Assembly: GCA_001803045.1 (NCBI GenBank) | Contig: MHAR01000006.1 | Coordinates: forward strand, 1-64,000 | Length of the DNA: 64,000 nucleotides | Direction of reading: 5' to 3' | From: Ignavibacteria bacterium RIFOXYB12_FULL_35_14 | Lineage (GTDB): Bacteria; Bacteroidota; Ignavibacteria; Ignavibacteriales; Ignavibacteriaceae | Shown here: in pieces, positions 1 to 7,721 of the stretch | Layout: each line of letters begins with the position of its first letter | How positions within the stretch are numbered: the first letter of the stretch is position 1 | Position numbers and translations under genes: made by a program | Notes under the pieces: model-generated | What the model was told of the DNA's origin: nothing | Seen by the model: the letters and a program-made list of their open reading frames with translations, nothing else | Database searches by the model: none

Positions 1-257
1 AAGGCTATAGAAATTTTGATAATCTGAGGATTGCCATTCTCTTCTTCAACGGCAAACTCAACTTATTTTCACACTATTAACGGTAGAACCATTTTTATAA
101 ATGAATATTTATTAGGAAGCTGTTCTTTATTTCGAATATTATTCACGCGCTTAATATGGAATGCCGTCTTCTAATTGCTGTCCGGCATGTGGAAAAGCGC
201 ATTCTCATTCGTGGAAAAGGGACAGCTCCTTAATTATAAATAAAAGAAGGATTAGAA
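1..257. other. No gene recognised
   Basis: No convincing coding frame or RNA structure was seen. It is AT-rich, and only the last few bases before the ATG at 258 (an AGAAGGATT purine stretch) look like a ribosome binding site for the next gene. It may contain the end of something lying outside the window. Confidence 0.5.
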
Positions 258-1247
258 ATGAATCTTACCACAAACTATCTGGGCTTAGAGCTTAAGAATC
301 CGATTATTCCTTCAGCAGGACCATTATCTCAGGAAATCAGCAGCATCAAAGCAATGGAAGATGCAGGAGCTGCGGCGGTCGTTCTTTACTCGCTTTTTGA
401 GGAAGAGATCGAGCAGGAATCGCTCGAACTTTATCAACATACAAATGCACATAAAGAAAGTTTTGCTGAAGCACTGGATTATTTCCCGGAGCCATACGAT
501 TTCAAGATTGGGCCTGATAAATATCTTGAACACATTCGCAAAGCTAAGGAAGCTGTTGATATTCCTATCATAGCAAGTTTGAATGGGAAATCGGTCGGCG
601 GCTGGATTGATTATGCCAAAAAGATTGAACAAGCCGGGGCAGATGCACTTGAATTAAATATTTATTTTCTAGCTTCTGATCCAAAGTTTCCTGGAACCGA
701 AATTGAACGTGAGTATTTGAATATTGTTAAAGGAGTTAAGATGAATGTAAATATTCCTATTGCCGTTAAGATGCATCCTTTCTTTAGCTCGGTTTCATGG
801 ATGGCTGAGCAGCTTTCCAACGTTGGTGCCGATGGATTGGTCTTGTTCAATAGATTCTATCAACCTGATATTAATTTAGAGACTTTAGAAGTTGAACCAA
901 ACGTTTTGCTTAGCACTCCAATGGCAATGAGACTCCCACTAAGGTGGATTAGCATGTTATACGGAAGAGTTAATGCTGACCTTGCTGCTACCAGCGGCAT
1001 TTACTCTGAAACTGATGTAATTAAAATGGTTATGGCTGGAGCAAAAGTTACCCAAATGCTTTCCTGCTTATTAAAATTTGGCATCGGGCATATTACCGAA
1101 GTTATTAACCAGGTGGTTTATTGGATGGAAGTGAATGAATATGAATCGTTGGAGCAAATGAGAGGCAGCATGAGCTATAAAAATGTTGCCAATCCTTCCC
1201 AGTTCGAACGTGCAAATTATATGAAAGTTCTCCATTCATATAAATAA
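258..1247 (+). CDS. Dihydroorotate dehydrogenase-like FMN protein
   Basis: A 329-residue TIM-barrel flavoprotein of the PyrD-like family. Seen: the N-terminal NPIIPSAGPLS strand (about residue 14), LNGKSVGGW (about 108), the VKMHPFF strand (about 170) and a C-terminal phosphate-binding region around ATSGIYS and VMAGAKVTQML (245-270). True PyrD makes orotate in pyrimidine synthesis. This subgroup, usually called dihydroorotate dehydrogenase-like, is often found near pyruvate:ferredoxin oxidoreductase genes and its substrate is not settled. No other pyrimidine gene is nearby, so I would not call it pyrD. A purine-rich ribosome site (AGAAGGATT) precedes the ATG. Confidence 0.85.
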   Translation: MNLTTNYLGLELKNPIIPSAGPLSQEISSIKAMEDAGAAAVVLYSLFEEEIEQESLELYQHTNAHKESFAEALDYFPEPYDFKIGPDKYLEHIRKAKEAVDIPIIASLNGKSVGGWIDYAKKIEQAGADALELNIYFLASDPKFPGTEIEREYLNIVKGVKMNVNIPIAVKMHPFFSSVSWMAEQLSNVGADGLVLFNRFYQPDINLETLEVEPNVLLSTPMAMRLPLRWISMLYGRVNADLAATSGIYSETDVIKMVMAGAKVTQMLSCLLKFGIGHITEVINQVVYWMEVNEYESLEQMRGSMSYKNVANPSQFERANYMKVLHSYK

Positions 1248-1287
1248 TATTGAAGATTGTCGTCATTTTAATTAAGTTTCAAATGAA

Positions 1288-1629
1288 ATGAGACAAAAAA
1301 TTATTACGTTCATCCGAAATATTAATTTAGAAGCGGTAATATGGATTGCCGGACTTCTTTTTCTTGCGTTTTACGAGACGTTTAATAATTATCATTTTAC
1401 TTTATGTCCTATAAAAAACTTGGGGTACTCCTTTTGTCCGGGTTGCGGTTTAGGTGAATCCATTTCTCATTTGTTTAGGTTTGAAATTCTAGAATCTCTC
1501 CATGCTCATCCTCTTGGAATATTTGCGCTTATCATTTTATTAAACCGGATAGTTTTTTTACTTTTAAAATCTTATCATAATTACCAAAATTACCTTTCAC
1601 AAAATCTAGGAGAAATCAATAATGTCTAA
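1288..1629 (+). CDS. DUF2752 small membrane protein
   Basis: A 113-residue protein with two predicted membrane segments (about residues 15-30 and 75-95). Between them is the DUF2752 signature, a CP...CPGCG cysteine motif (CPIKNLGYSFCPGCG, about residues 40-54), followed by a helix with HPLG. The family is common in Bacteroidota and has no established role; the cysteines suggest metal binding or redox, which is inference. Its stop overlaps the start of the TM2-domain gene by 8 nt, so the two are probably co-translated. Confidence 0.8.
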   Translation: MRQKIITFIRNINLEAVIWIAGLLFLAFYETFNNYHFTLCPIKNLGYSFCPGCGLGESISHLFRFEILESLHAHPLGIFALIILLNRIVFLLLKSYHNYQNYLSQNLGEINNV

Positions 1630-1969
1630 TCTACTTACTCTCATGCCCAACCTCGAACCTGACGAATTGAATTTCGTTCAAATGCTTTTGAAAGATGCAG
1701 ACGATAACAAGCAGCAGCAATTCGCTATGATTTATAATTCGCGAAGGAAGGATCCTCAAACTATTTTACTTTTAACTTTAATTGGTTTTATTGGTATTGC
1801 CGGTGTTCAAAGATTTGTTCTCGATCAAATCGGCATGGGTTTACTTTATCTTTTTACATGTGGTCTTTGCATTATCGGTACAATAGTCGATTTGGTAAAT
1901 CATAAAAGTTTAGCATTTGACTATAACCAAAAAGTTGCGCGCCAGGTAGCTGGAATGGTTGGGTTGTGA
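1622..1969 (+). CDS. TM2 domain-containing protein
   Basis: A 115-residue protein with a soluble N-terminal half (about 1-45) and a TM2 module (about 48-100): a first membrane helix with a GIAGVQRF loop, then a second helix containing LFTCGLCIIGTIVDL. TM2 proteins are small membrane proteins of unknown biochemical function. The start is inside the end of the DUF2752 gene, indicating coupling. The C-terminal stretch is short and charged. Confidence 0.85.
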   Translation: MSNLLTLMPNLEPDELNFVQMLLKDADDNKQQQFAMIYNSRRKDPQTILLLTLIGFIGIAGVQRFVLDQIGMGLLYLFTCGLCIIGTIVDLVNHKSLAFDYNQKVARQVAGMVGL

Positions 1970-2103
1970 GGTTTTCTTGTCAGCCATTTAGAAATTTAAT
2001 TTCTTTAAAGGCTTTCACCGAAGTAATTTATTTGATTGAAGCTTAGGGATGTATTTATTCAATATACTTGATTAGCTTTAGTTATCTTTGATAAAAAAAT
2101 TTT

Positions 2104-2483
2104 ATGACTCAGGAAGAACACATAAATTATTGGCTGGAAAGTGCTTGGCACGATTATGAAGTTTCTGAAAGTTTATTTAAATCCGGAAAGTACGATTGGT
2201 GCTTGTTTATTACCCATCTAGTTTTAGAGAAAACTTTGAAGGCCGTATTTGTGAAAAATAATCAGAATAAAATTCCTCCTAAAATTCATAATCTAGTTAG
2301 GTTGGCAGAGTTATCACTTTTAAATCTGAATGAGAAGCAGAGAATATTTCTGGATGAAGTTAATGATTTTAATTTAGAAGTTAGGTATCCGGAGTCTATA
2401 AAAATTATTCTAAAGAAATAGCTGAAAAATATTTATTAGAAAGCAAAGAATTTGTAGAATGGCGGAAGTTCCAACTGAAATAA
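2104..2483 (+). pseudogene. HEPN-domain gene, frameshifted near its 3' end
   Basis: The uninterrupted frame (2104-2421, 105 residues) matches a HEPN domain (YWLESAWHDYEVSESLFKSG, then IPPKIHNLVRLAELS) but stops early after RYPESIKIILKK. The expected C-terminal helix continues in another frame: after the A-run at about 2400-2404 the bases read NYSKEIAEKYLLESKEF... to a stop at 2481-2483. One extra A in the run restores a full-length HEPN protein overlapping the MNT gene by 25 nt, the normal arrangement of HEPN/MNT pairs. HEPN proteins are RNases or toxin partners; I see no clear Rx4-6H RNase motif. It could be a sequencing error, true decay, or slippage. Confidence 0.7.
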
Positions 2484-2776
2484 AATCCTTGTTACTAAAT
2501 TATATTACCCTATTGAATAGGAATAATATTCCAGTTGAGAAAGCTTATCTTTTTGGCAGTTATTCAAAAGGAAAGAATAAGGATTTTAGTGATATTGATC
2601 TTGCAATAGTATCGAATGTTTTCGAAGGTGTGAGAATAAAAGACCGCAGCAAAATCAGAAAAATTACATTATCTGTCAGCTCTATCTTGGAAGTGTTGCC
2701 ATTCAATCCTAAAGATTTCACTGAAGAGAACCCACTTGTAAAAGAAATAATCGAGACGGGAATTAGAATCGCGTAA
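2459..2776 (+). CDS. MNT-type nucleotidyltransferase (HEPN partner)
   Basis: A 105-residue minimal nucleotidyltransferase. The catalytic signature is intact: LFGSYSKGKNKDFSDIDLAIVS (about residues 30-51), giving GS plus the DxD metal ligands. In characterised HEPN/MNT modules the MNT protein neutralises the HEPN toxin by adding AMP to it. It lies directly after the HEPN gene and overlaps its repaired reading frame. With the HEPN reading frame broken the pair may be inactive unless the frameshift is an error. Confidence 0.85.
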   Translation: MAEVPTEIKSLLLNYITLLNRNNIPVEKAYLFGSYSKGKNKDFSDIDLAIVSNVFEGVRIKDRSKIRKITLSVSSILEVLPFNPKDFTEENPLVKEIIETGIRIA

Positions 2777-2901
2777 AAATCTCCCATTCTGGTCTTCTCG
2801 ATAGTTTTAAGATTCACATTTCCCATCTTTTCCATTCATATAAATTTCTTTAACTTTAGCTAAGTAAAAATATATCAACTCGAATAAGATTAGAGAAAAC
2901 C

Positions 2902-4455
2902 ATGGAACAAAAAGAAAAATTTATTTCGACAATTCAAGAGGGATATACCATTAAAGGTGATTCTATTCTGCTGGGCGGAGCAATTCTTAATGGTGAATGT
3001 TTATCAGGAAATAACATCAAAGTTCCTCTTAAAACATTGAACAGGCATGGACTAATTGCAGGCGCAACAGGAACGGGCAAAACAAAAACTCTGCAGGTAA
3101 TTGCTGAAGGATTATCTTTAAACAGCATTCCCGTTATGATGATGGATATCAAAGGTGATTTGAGCGGACTTGCAAAACCAGGCTCAGCAAATCCTAAGAT
3201 TGAGGAGCGTCATCAAAAAATTGGAGTACCCTACACACCAAATGGGTTTCCTGTTGAACTTTTCACAATCTCACAAGAAAAAGGAGTGCGCCTTCGAGCA
3301 ACTGTATCTGAGTTTGGGCCAGTTCTTCTCTCGAAAATATTGGAACTTAATGATGTACAAGGCGGACTGATGGCTGTTATCTTCAAATATTGCGACGATA
3401 AGAAAATGCCGCTTCTTGACTTGAAAGATCTTAAAAGTATGCTGCAACTTCTTTCCGATACAGGTAAAGGTGAATTTGAAGCAGCATATGGAAAAATTTC
3501 AACAACCTCGATGGGAACTATGCTTCGCAAGGTAATTGAACTTGAGCAGCAGGGTGCCGATTTATTTTTTGGCGAAAGATCATTTGATGTGGATGATCTT
3601 CTGAAAATTGATCAAGAAGGAAGAGGAATGATTTCCATCTTCCGTTTAACTGACATTCAAAATAAGCCCAAGCTGTTTTCAACTTTTATGCTCTGCTTGT
3701 TAGCAGAAATATACGCGTTATTTCCCGAAGAAGGTGATTTAGATAGACCTAAGTTGGTAATATTTATTGATGAAGCACATCTCATTTTTCAAGAAGCTTC
3801 CAAAGCATTGCTTGAGCAAATCGAAACAATCATAAAATTAATTCGCTCAAAAGGTGTTGGAATTTTCTTCTGTACACAAAATCCTACTGATGTTCCCGAT
3901 TCGGTATTATCACAGCTCGGTTTGAAAGTGCAGCACGCGCTCAGAGCTTTTACTGCAAAAGATAGAAAACAAATCAAATTGATTTCGGAGAATTATCCTA
4001 TATCGGAGTTTTATAAGACCGAAGATTTATTAACATCCTTAGGAATTGGAGAAGCGGCGGTAACAGTTCTCAATGAGAAAGGATCGCCGACTCCGCTCGC
4101 CGCAACTTTGTTGTGTGCACCAAAATCGCGCATGGATATTCTCACTCCCGGAGAAATTGACGAGCTGATTGCAAGATCTATGTTAGTTAAAAAATACAAT
4201 GAAGTAGTTGACCGAGAAAGTGCGCACGAAATTCTAAAAAGAAAACTTGAACAAGTAACTCAGGCAAGGGAAGCTGAAGAAGCACCACAGCAAGGCACTC
4301 CGGTTAGGAAGAGTAAAGAAAAAAGTGTGGTTGGAGAAATTCTTGGTAGCACCGTAACCAGGCAAATTGGGAGAACCGTTGCGCGTGAGGTTACTCGTAG
4401 TTTACTCGGTATTCTTGGTATTGGCGGTACAAGAAGAAGGAAAAGTCTATTTTAA
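2902..4455 (+). CDS. HerA-like (DUF853) ATPase
   Basis: A 517-residue P-loop ATPase of the HerA/FtsK superfamily, DUF853 branch (E. coli YjgR-like). Seen: Walker A GATGTGKTKT (about residues 54-63), MMDIKGDLSGLA soon after, a Walker B strand LVIFIDEAHLIF (about 285-296), and a FCTQNPTDVP sensor segment (about 325). The C-terminal 70 residues are basic and low-complexity, ending in glycines and RRRKS. Thought to be a DNA-translocating or helicase-like enzyme, though the cellular role of this branch is not established. No NurA-type nuclease is adjacent, so a HerA-NurA repair complex is not supported here. Confidence 0.88.
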   Translation: MEQKEKFISTIQEGYTIKGDSILLGGAILNGECLSGNNIKVPLKTLNRHGLIAGATGTGKTKTLQVIAEGLSLNSIPVMMMDIKGDLSGLAKPGSANPKIEERHQKIGVPYTPNGFPVELFTISQEKGVRLRATVSEFGPVLLSKILELNDVQGGLMAVIFKYCDDKKMPLLDLKDLKSMLQLLSDTGKGEFEAAYGKISTTSMGTMLRKVIELEQQGADLFFGERSFDVDDLLKIDQEGRGMISIFRLTDIQNKPKLFSTFMLCLLAEIYALFPEEGDLDRPKLVIFIDEAHLIFQEASKALLEQIETIIKLIRSKGVGIFFCTQNPTDVPDSVLSQLGLKVQHALRAFTAKDRKQIKLISENYPISEFYKTEDLLTSLGIGEAAVTVLNEKGSPTPLAATLLCAPKSRMDILTPGEIDELIARSMLVKKYNEVVDRESAHEILKRKLEQVTQAREAEEAPQQGTPVRKSKEKSVVGEILGSTVTRQIGRTVAREVTRSLLGILGIGGTRRRKSLF

Positions 4456-4623
4456 CTTCATAAATTTTCAAGAGAGAAAATCGAGTCTGCATTTTGTTAA
4501 TGTTGGGCTGGGAGAGCATAGCTAAAATAGTTGATAGGTTTTCTCTCTAAAATAATTTTTCGGCTGCACTCTCTCCTAATCTATTGTAGAACTTAATCCT
4601 TTCGAAGAGAAAATTAATCGCAC
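4456..4623. other. Intergenic, with one inverted repeat
   Basis: No gene seen. A 10-bp inverted repeat AGAGAGAAAA (4471-4480) / TTTTCTCTCT (4539-4548) lies after the HerA-like gene; the loop of nearly 60 nt makes a simple terminator unlikely. Confidence 0.35.
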
Positions 4624-4654
4624 TTGTAAATAAGTTTAAGCATACCTAAATTTC
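4624..4654 (+). promoter_or_regulatory. Promoter with overlapping DtxR/MntR-like box, iron operon
   Basis: TTG (4624-4626), 20 nt, then TAAATTTC (4647-4654) resembles the Bacteroidota promoter TTG-N19/20-TAnnTTTG. Lying across it is TTTAAGCATACCTAAA (4635-4650), an imperfect inverted repeat of the DtxR/MntR operator kind (TTTAGG...CCTAAA). A metal-loaded DtxR protein bound here would block the promoter, consistent with self-repression of the operon, whose first gene starts at 4675. Pattern match only. Confidence 0.45.
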
Positions 4655-4674
4655 TTTCCAAAAGAAGCTTAAAT

Positions 4675-5334
4675 ATGAAAAACATATCCAAAGAAGATTA
4701 TTTGAGTGAAATCTATAAGCATGAAGACTCAAATGGTCAGATAAAAGCAAATTTAATTGCCGAGAAGCTGCAAGTTTCTAACGCCGCTGTTACCGATATG
4801 CTGAAGAAGTTGAAAAGCGATGGGCATATTAAGTATGAGCCTTATCGTGGTGTTGAATTAACCGATCAAGGAAGAGATTATGCAAGAAACATGGTAAGAC
4901 GTCATAGAATATGGGAAGTATTTCTTCATCAAATTGTTGGATTGCCGTGGGAAAAAGTTCACGATGAAGCACATAATTTAGAGCACTCTGGGTCAGATGA
5001 ATTGGTAAATAAGATGGAAGAAATGTTGAACTTCCCGGAATTTGATCCGCATGGTGATCCGATTCCATCAAAAAAAGGAATTATTCCAAAACAGAAAAAG
5101 AATGTTGCACTCACAAATTTATTGCCGAATCAAAAAGGAATTGTAATTAGGGTAAACGATTTTGACAGCAAGTTCCTTAGCTACATGTCCAAGATAGGAG
5201 TAAAATTGAACAAGGAAATTAAAGTATGCGAGATATTTAATTTTGACAGTTCTGTTTTAGTTGAAATCGATCGTAAGCAGGTGAATCTTAGTCATACAAT
5301 AGCCGAAAATATTTTTGTGGAAATTAAAAAATGA
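4675..5334 (+). CDS. DtxR-family metal-dependent repressor
   Basis: A 219-residue metalloregulator. Domain order: winged helix (about 1-65, with KLQVSNAAVTDMLKKL), the dimerisation/metal domain (about 70-140: RRHRIWEVFL, then VHDEAHNLEHSGSDELV, holding the His/Glu metal ligands, then FDPHGDPIP), and a C-terminal SH3/FeoA-like domain (145-219). Family members sense Fe(II) or Mn(II) and repress uptake genes. It is first in a run with a second DtxR-like gene and feoB, 14 nt upstream of the former, so it probably controls ferrous iron import. Confidence 0.9.
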   Translation: MKNISKEDYLSEIYKHEDSNGQIKANLIAEKLQVSNAAVTDMLKKLKSDGHIKYEPYRGVELTDQGRDYARNMVRRHRIWEVFLHQIVGLPWEKVHDEAHNLEHSGSDELVNKMEEMLNFPEFDPHGDPIPSKKGIIPKQKKNVALTNLLPNQKGIVIRVNDFDSKFLSYMSKIGVKLNKEIKVCEIFNFDSSVLVEIDRKQVNLSHTIAENIFVEIKK

Positions 5335-5348
5335 GATTGGATTAGAAA

Positions 5349-6374
5349 ATGATCGATCCATTATATGCATTGTTGATTGGTTCGACTATCATAGCCTTAA
5401 TTGCTTTTGTGTTTTGGCCAAGAATCGGAATTAGCGATAAATTAAAGCGCTGGACACAAGATACAGAGCGTATCCAAATCGAAGATGCGCTGAAACATCT
5501 ATATGATTGCGAATACAGGAGTATTTCCTGTACAATAAACAGCATTGCCGGTAATCTTTCAATTAACAGTGATCGTGCGACAAAACTGGTATCAAGATTA
5601 GAAACACTCGGACTGCTGTCAACTCAAGGTGAGGTTCTTCAGTTAACTACACAAGGCAGATCTTATGCATTACGCGTAATACGTGTCCATCGTTTATGGG
5701 AGAGATATTTGGCAGATGAAACAAGCACAACAGAAATGGATTGGCATGGTATCGCTGAAAAAATGGAACATGTGTACACTCCAGAAGAAGCTGATAAACT
5801 TGCTGCTCAAATTGGTAATCCGGTTTATGATCCTCACGGTGATCCAATCCCTTCATCTAAGGGAGATTTGCCTCATAAAAAAGGAAAGCCGCTCACTGAA
5901 ATGCTGCCGACCGAATTTGCAAACATTATTCATATTGAAGATGAACCGAATGCAATTTACAGTCAGATACTTGCTCAAGGACTTTACCCCGGCATGCAAA
6001 TACGAATGCTTGAAGTATCCGATAGAAGAATGAAATTTGTAGCCGATGGTGAAGAATGTGTTCTGTCTCCAATAATTGCTAAGAATATTACGGTGGGTAT
6101 TTTAAAGTTGGATAAGCAAGTTGAAGGAAAATTTAAAACTCTTTCAAACCTTAGAGTTGGTGAAAAAGGAATTGTGCTGGGAATTGCAAAAGCACTGAGG
6201 GGTCAGCAGAGAAGAAGATTAATGGATCTTGGAATTGTTCCAGGAACTGAAATAGAAGCACAGCTCGAAAGCATCACCAGCGATCCGATTGCATATAAAG
6301 TACGCGGTTCTGTTGTTGCATTAAGAAAGCAGCAAGCAGATAGGATTTATCTAGTAACTGAGGATAATAAATAA
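5349..6374 (+). CDS. Membrane-anchored DtxR-like protein fused to FeoA
   Basis: A 341-residue composite. Order: an N-terminal membrane helix (about residues 4-24), a winged helix (about 40-105), a DtxR-like dimer domain (about 110-165, ending [10 protein letters not shown]), a first SH3-like domain (180-255), and a FeoA domain at the end (about 262-338, [28 protein letters not shown], a classic FeoA signature). FeoA binds or supports the FeoB transporter. A membrane tether on a DtxR fold suggests it acts beside FeoB rather than, or as well as, on DNA; that is inference. The stop at 6374 is 2 nt before the feoB start. Confidence 0.85.
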   Translation: MIDPLYALLIGSTIIALIAFVFWPRIGISDKLKRWTQDTERIQIEDALKHLYDCEYRSISCTINSIAGNLSINSDRATKLVSRLETLGLLSTQGEVLQLTTQGRSYALRVIRVHRLWERYLADETSTTEMDWHGIAEKMEHVYTPEEADKLAAQIGNPVYDPHGDPIPSSKGDLPHKKGKPLTEMLPTEFANIIHIEDEPNAIYSQILAQGLYPGMQIRMLEVSDRRMKFVADGEECVLSPIIAKNITVGILKLDKQVEGKFKTLSNLRVGEKGIVLGIAKALRGQQRRRLMDLGIVPGTEIEAQLESITSDPIAYKVRGSVVALRKQQADRIYLVTEDNK

Positions 6375-6376
6375 AA

Positions 6377-7174
6377 ATGTCCAACACTGATTTAAATAAT
6401 TGCGCTAAATGTCCTGTTCATAATTTGGGTAATCTTAAAAAGCTTGGAATTAACATGAACAGCTTTGATTTTGTAGTTGCTCTTGCGGGAAATCCCAACA
6501 CTGGTAAAAGTACCGTATTTAATTATTTAACAGGATTGAAACAGCACACAGGAAATTGGCCTGGTAAAACTGTCATCCGCGCTGAAGGTGGATTTGAATA
6601 TAATCAGAAAAAATTTAAGCTGGTTGATTTACCCGGGACGTATTCACTTCTTTCTACAAGCACCGATGAAGAAGTAGCAAGAGATTTTATTTTGTTTGGT
6701 CAGCCGGATGTAACGATAGTTGTTGCGGATGCAACACGGCTTGAACGAAACCTGAATCTTGTTCTTCAAATATTGGAAATCACAGAACGTGCTGTAATTT
6801 GCTTGAACCTAATGGATGAGGCGAAACGAAATGGTATTCAAGTTGATTCTAGAACTTTAGCGAAGGAACTTGGTGTCCCAGTTATTCCTTCCTCCGCTAG
6901 ACAAGGTGAAGGAATGAATGAGCTTCTTAAAATTATTTTTGATGTTGCTACCGGCAATTACATTTGTAAACCGCATAGAATAAAAAGCAGTGCACGAGAG
7001 TTAAATGCCGCAGTCGAAAAGCTAAGTAGAGAAATTGAATTGGAATTTCCTGATTTACCGAACATAAGATGGGTTGCTCTTCGTCTGCTTGAAGGTGATC
7101 AAAGTATAATCGATGCAATTCGTTCTGGTGACTTGGGAAATCTTAAAAAAACAGAAGTGGTTGAGCAGTTATGA
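6377..7174 (+). CDS. feoB: FeoB N-terminal GTPase part (split gene)
   Basis: 265 residues forming the cytosolic G domain of the ferrous iron transporter FeoB. Seen: G1 GNPNTGKST (about residue 38), the FeoB signature GNWPGKTV after it, G3 DLPGTYSL, G4 NLMDEA, G5 SSARQGEG, and a C-terminal helical GDI region ending at [11 protein letters not shown] complete FeoB is about 650-750 residues; this one stops where the membrane part should begin, because a foreign cassette follows. The membrane part continues at 7722. The break falls at a domain junction, so two separate chains might still assemble. Confidence 0.85.
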   Translation: MSNTDLNNCAKCPVHNLGNLKKLGINMNSFDFVVALAGNPNTGKSTVFNYLTGLKQHTGNWPGKTVIRAEGGFEYNQKKFKLVDLPGTYSLLSTSTDEEVARDFILFGQPDVTIVVADATRLERNLNLVLQILEITERAVICLNLMDEAKRNGIQVDSRTLAKELGVPVIPSSARQGEGMNELLKIIFDVATGNYICKPHRIKSSARELNAAVEKLSREIELEFPDLPNIRWVALRLLEGDQSIIDAIRSGDLGNLKKTEVVEQL

Positions 7175-7200
7175 AATTAATCCACTCAATTTTAAGGATT

Positions 7201-7653
7201 TTTGCCACGAAGACACAAAGTCACAAAGAGAAGAAGAAATGATTCCATTAACGGTTGAGGAAGAAAGAATTGGAAAGATAATTGTAAATGCGGCATTCAA
7301 AGTTCATAAAGAATTAGGTCCTGGTTTGTTGGAAAAAATTTATGAAATTGCATTAGCCCATGAACTTCAAAAAGCAGGTCTTGCGGTAAAAAGACAGATA
7401 GATATTCCTATTGTCTATGATGGAATCAAATTTGAGGAAGGTTTAAGATTAGATTTGCTAGTTGAAGATTTGGTGATAGTGGGAACAAAAGCCATCGAGC
7501 AAGTAAATCCTGTTTGGACAGCACAAGTTATTAGCCATTTAAAGCTCACTCAAAAACGACTTGGGTATTTAATCAACTTCAATGTAGTCCTTATTAAAGA
7601 TGGAATTAAAAGATTTGTATTATAAAACTTTGTGTCTTCGTGTCTTTGTGGCA
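7201..7653. mobile_element. GxxExxY cassette with 26-bp terminal inverted repeats
   Basis: The left end (7203-7228, TGCCACGAAGACACAAAGTC...) and right end (7628-7653, read in reverse TGCCACAAAGACACGAAGAC...) are inverted copies matching at 23 of 26 positions. Between them is a single GxxExxY gene. The element sits in the middle of feoB and splits it. No transposase is present, so it resembles a MITE that carries a gene. Target-site duplication could not be recognised. Decayed arms of the same repeat appear at 50552-50660. Confidence 0.65.
7239..7625 (+). CDS. GxxExxY protein (PD-(D/E)XK nuclease-like)
   Basis: 128 residues from the ATG at 7239. Matches the GxxExxY family: GPGLLEKIYEIALAHEL (the name-giving motif), then QIDIPIVYDG, RLDLLVEDLVIV, HLKLTQKRLGYLINF and LIKDGIKRFVL at the end. 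The fold belongs to the PD-(D/E)XK nuclease group; no cellular role is proven. In relatives I recall the active-site strand reads VIVELKA, while here it is VIVGTKA, so the expected glutamate is missing and the enzyme may be inactive. The gene lies within an inverted-repeat cassette inside feoB. Confidence 0.85.
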   Translation: MIPLTVEEERIGKIIVNAAFKVHKELGPGLLEKIYEIALAHELQKAGLAVKRQIDIPIVYDGIKFEEGLRLDLLVEDLVIVGTKAIEQVNPVWTAQVISHLKLTQKRLGYLINFNVVLIKDGIKRFVL

Positions 7654-7721
7654 GATGCCCTTGGCATAATCGTCTGTATAAAAGTACTAAGAAGAATCAC
7701 AAAACCTTAGTAAGAAAAAGT

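Noticed and set aside
2083-2090. TATCTTTG as a promoter for the HEPN gene
   Set aside because: The only TTG nearby is 12 nt upstream, too close for the TTG-N19/20 spacing.
7201-7653. The feoB interruption as a classic insertion sequence
   Set aside because: There is no transposase, and the only gene is of the GxxExxY family.
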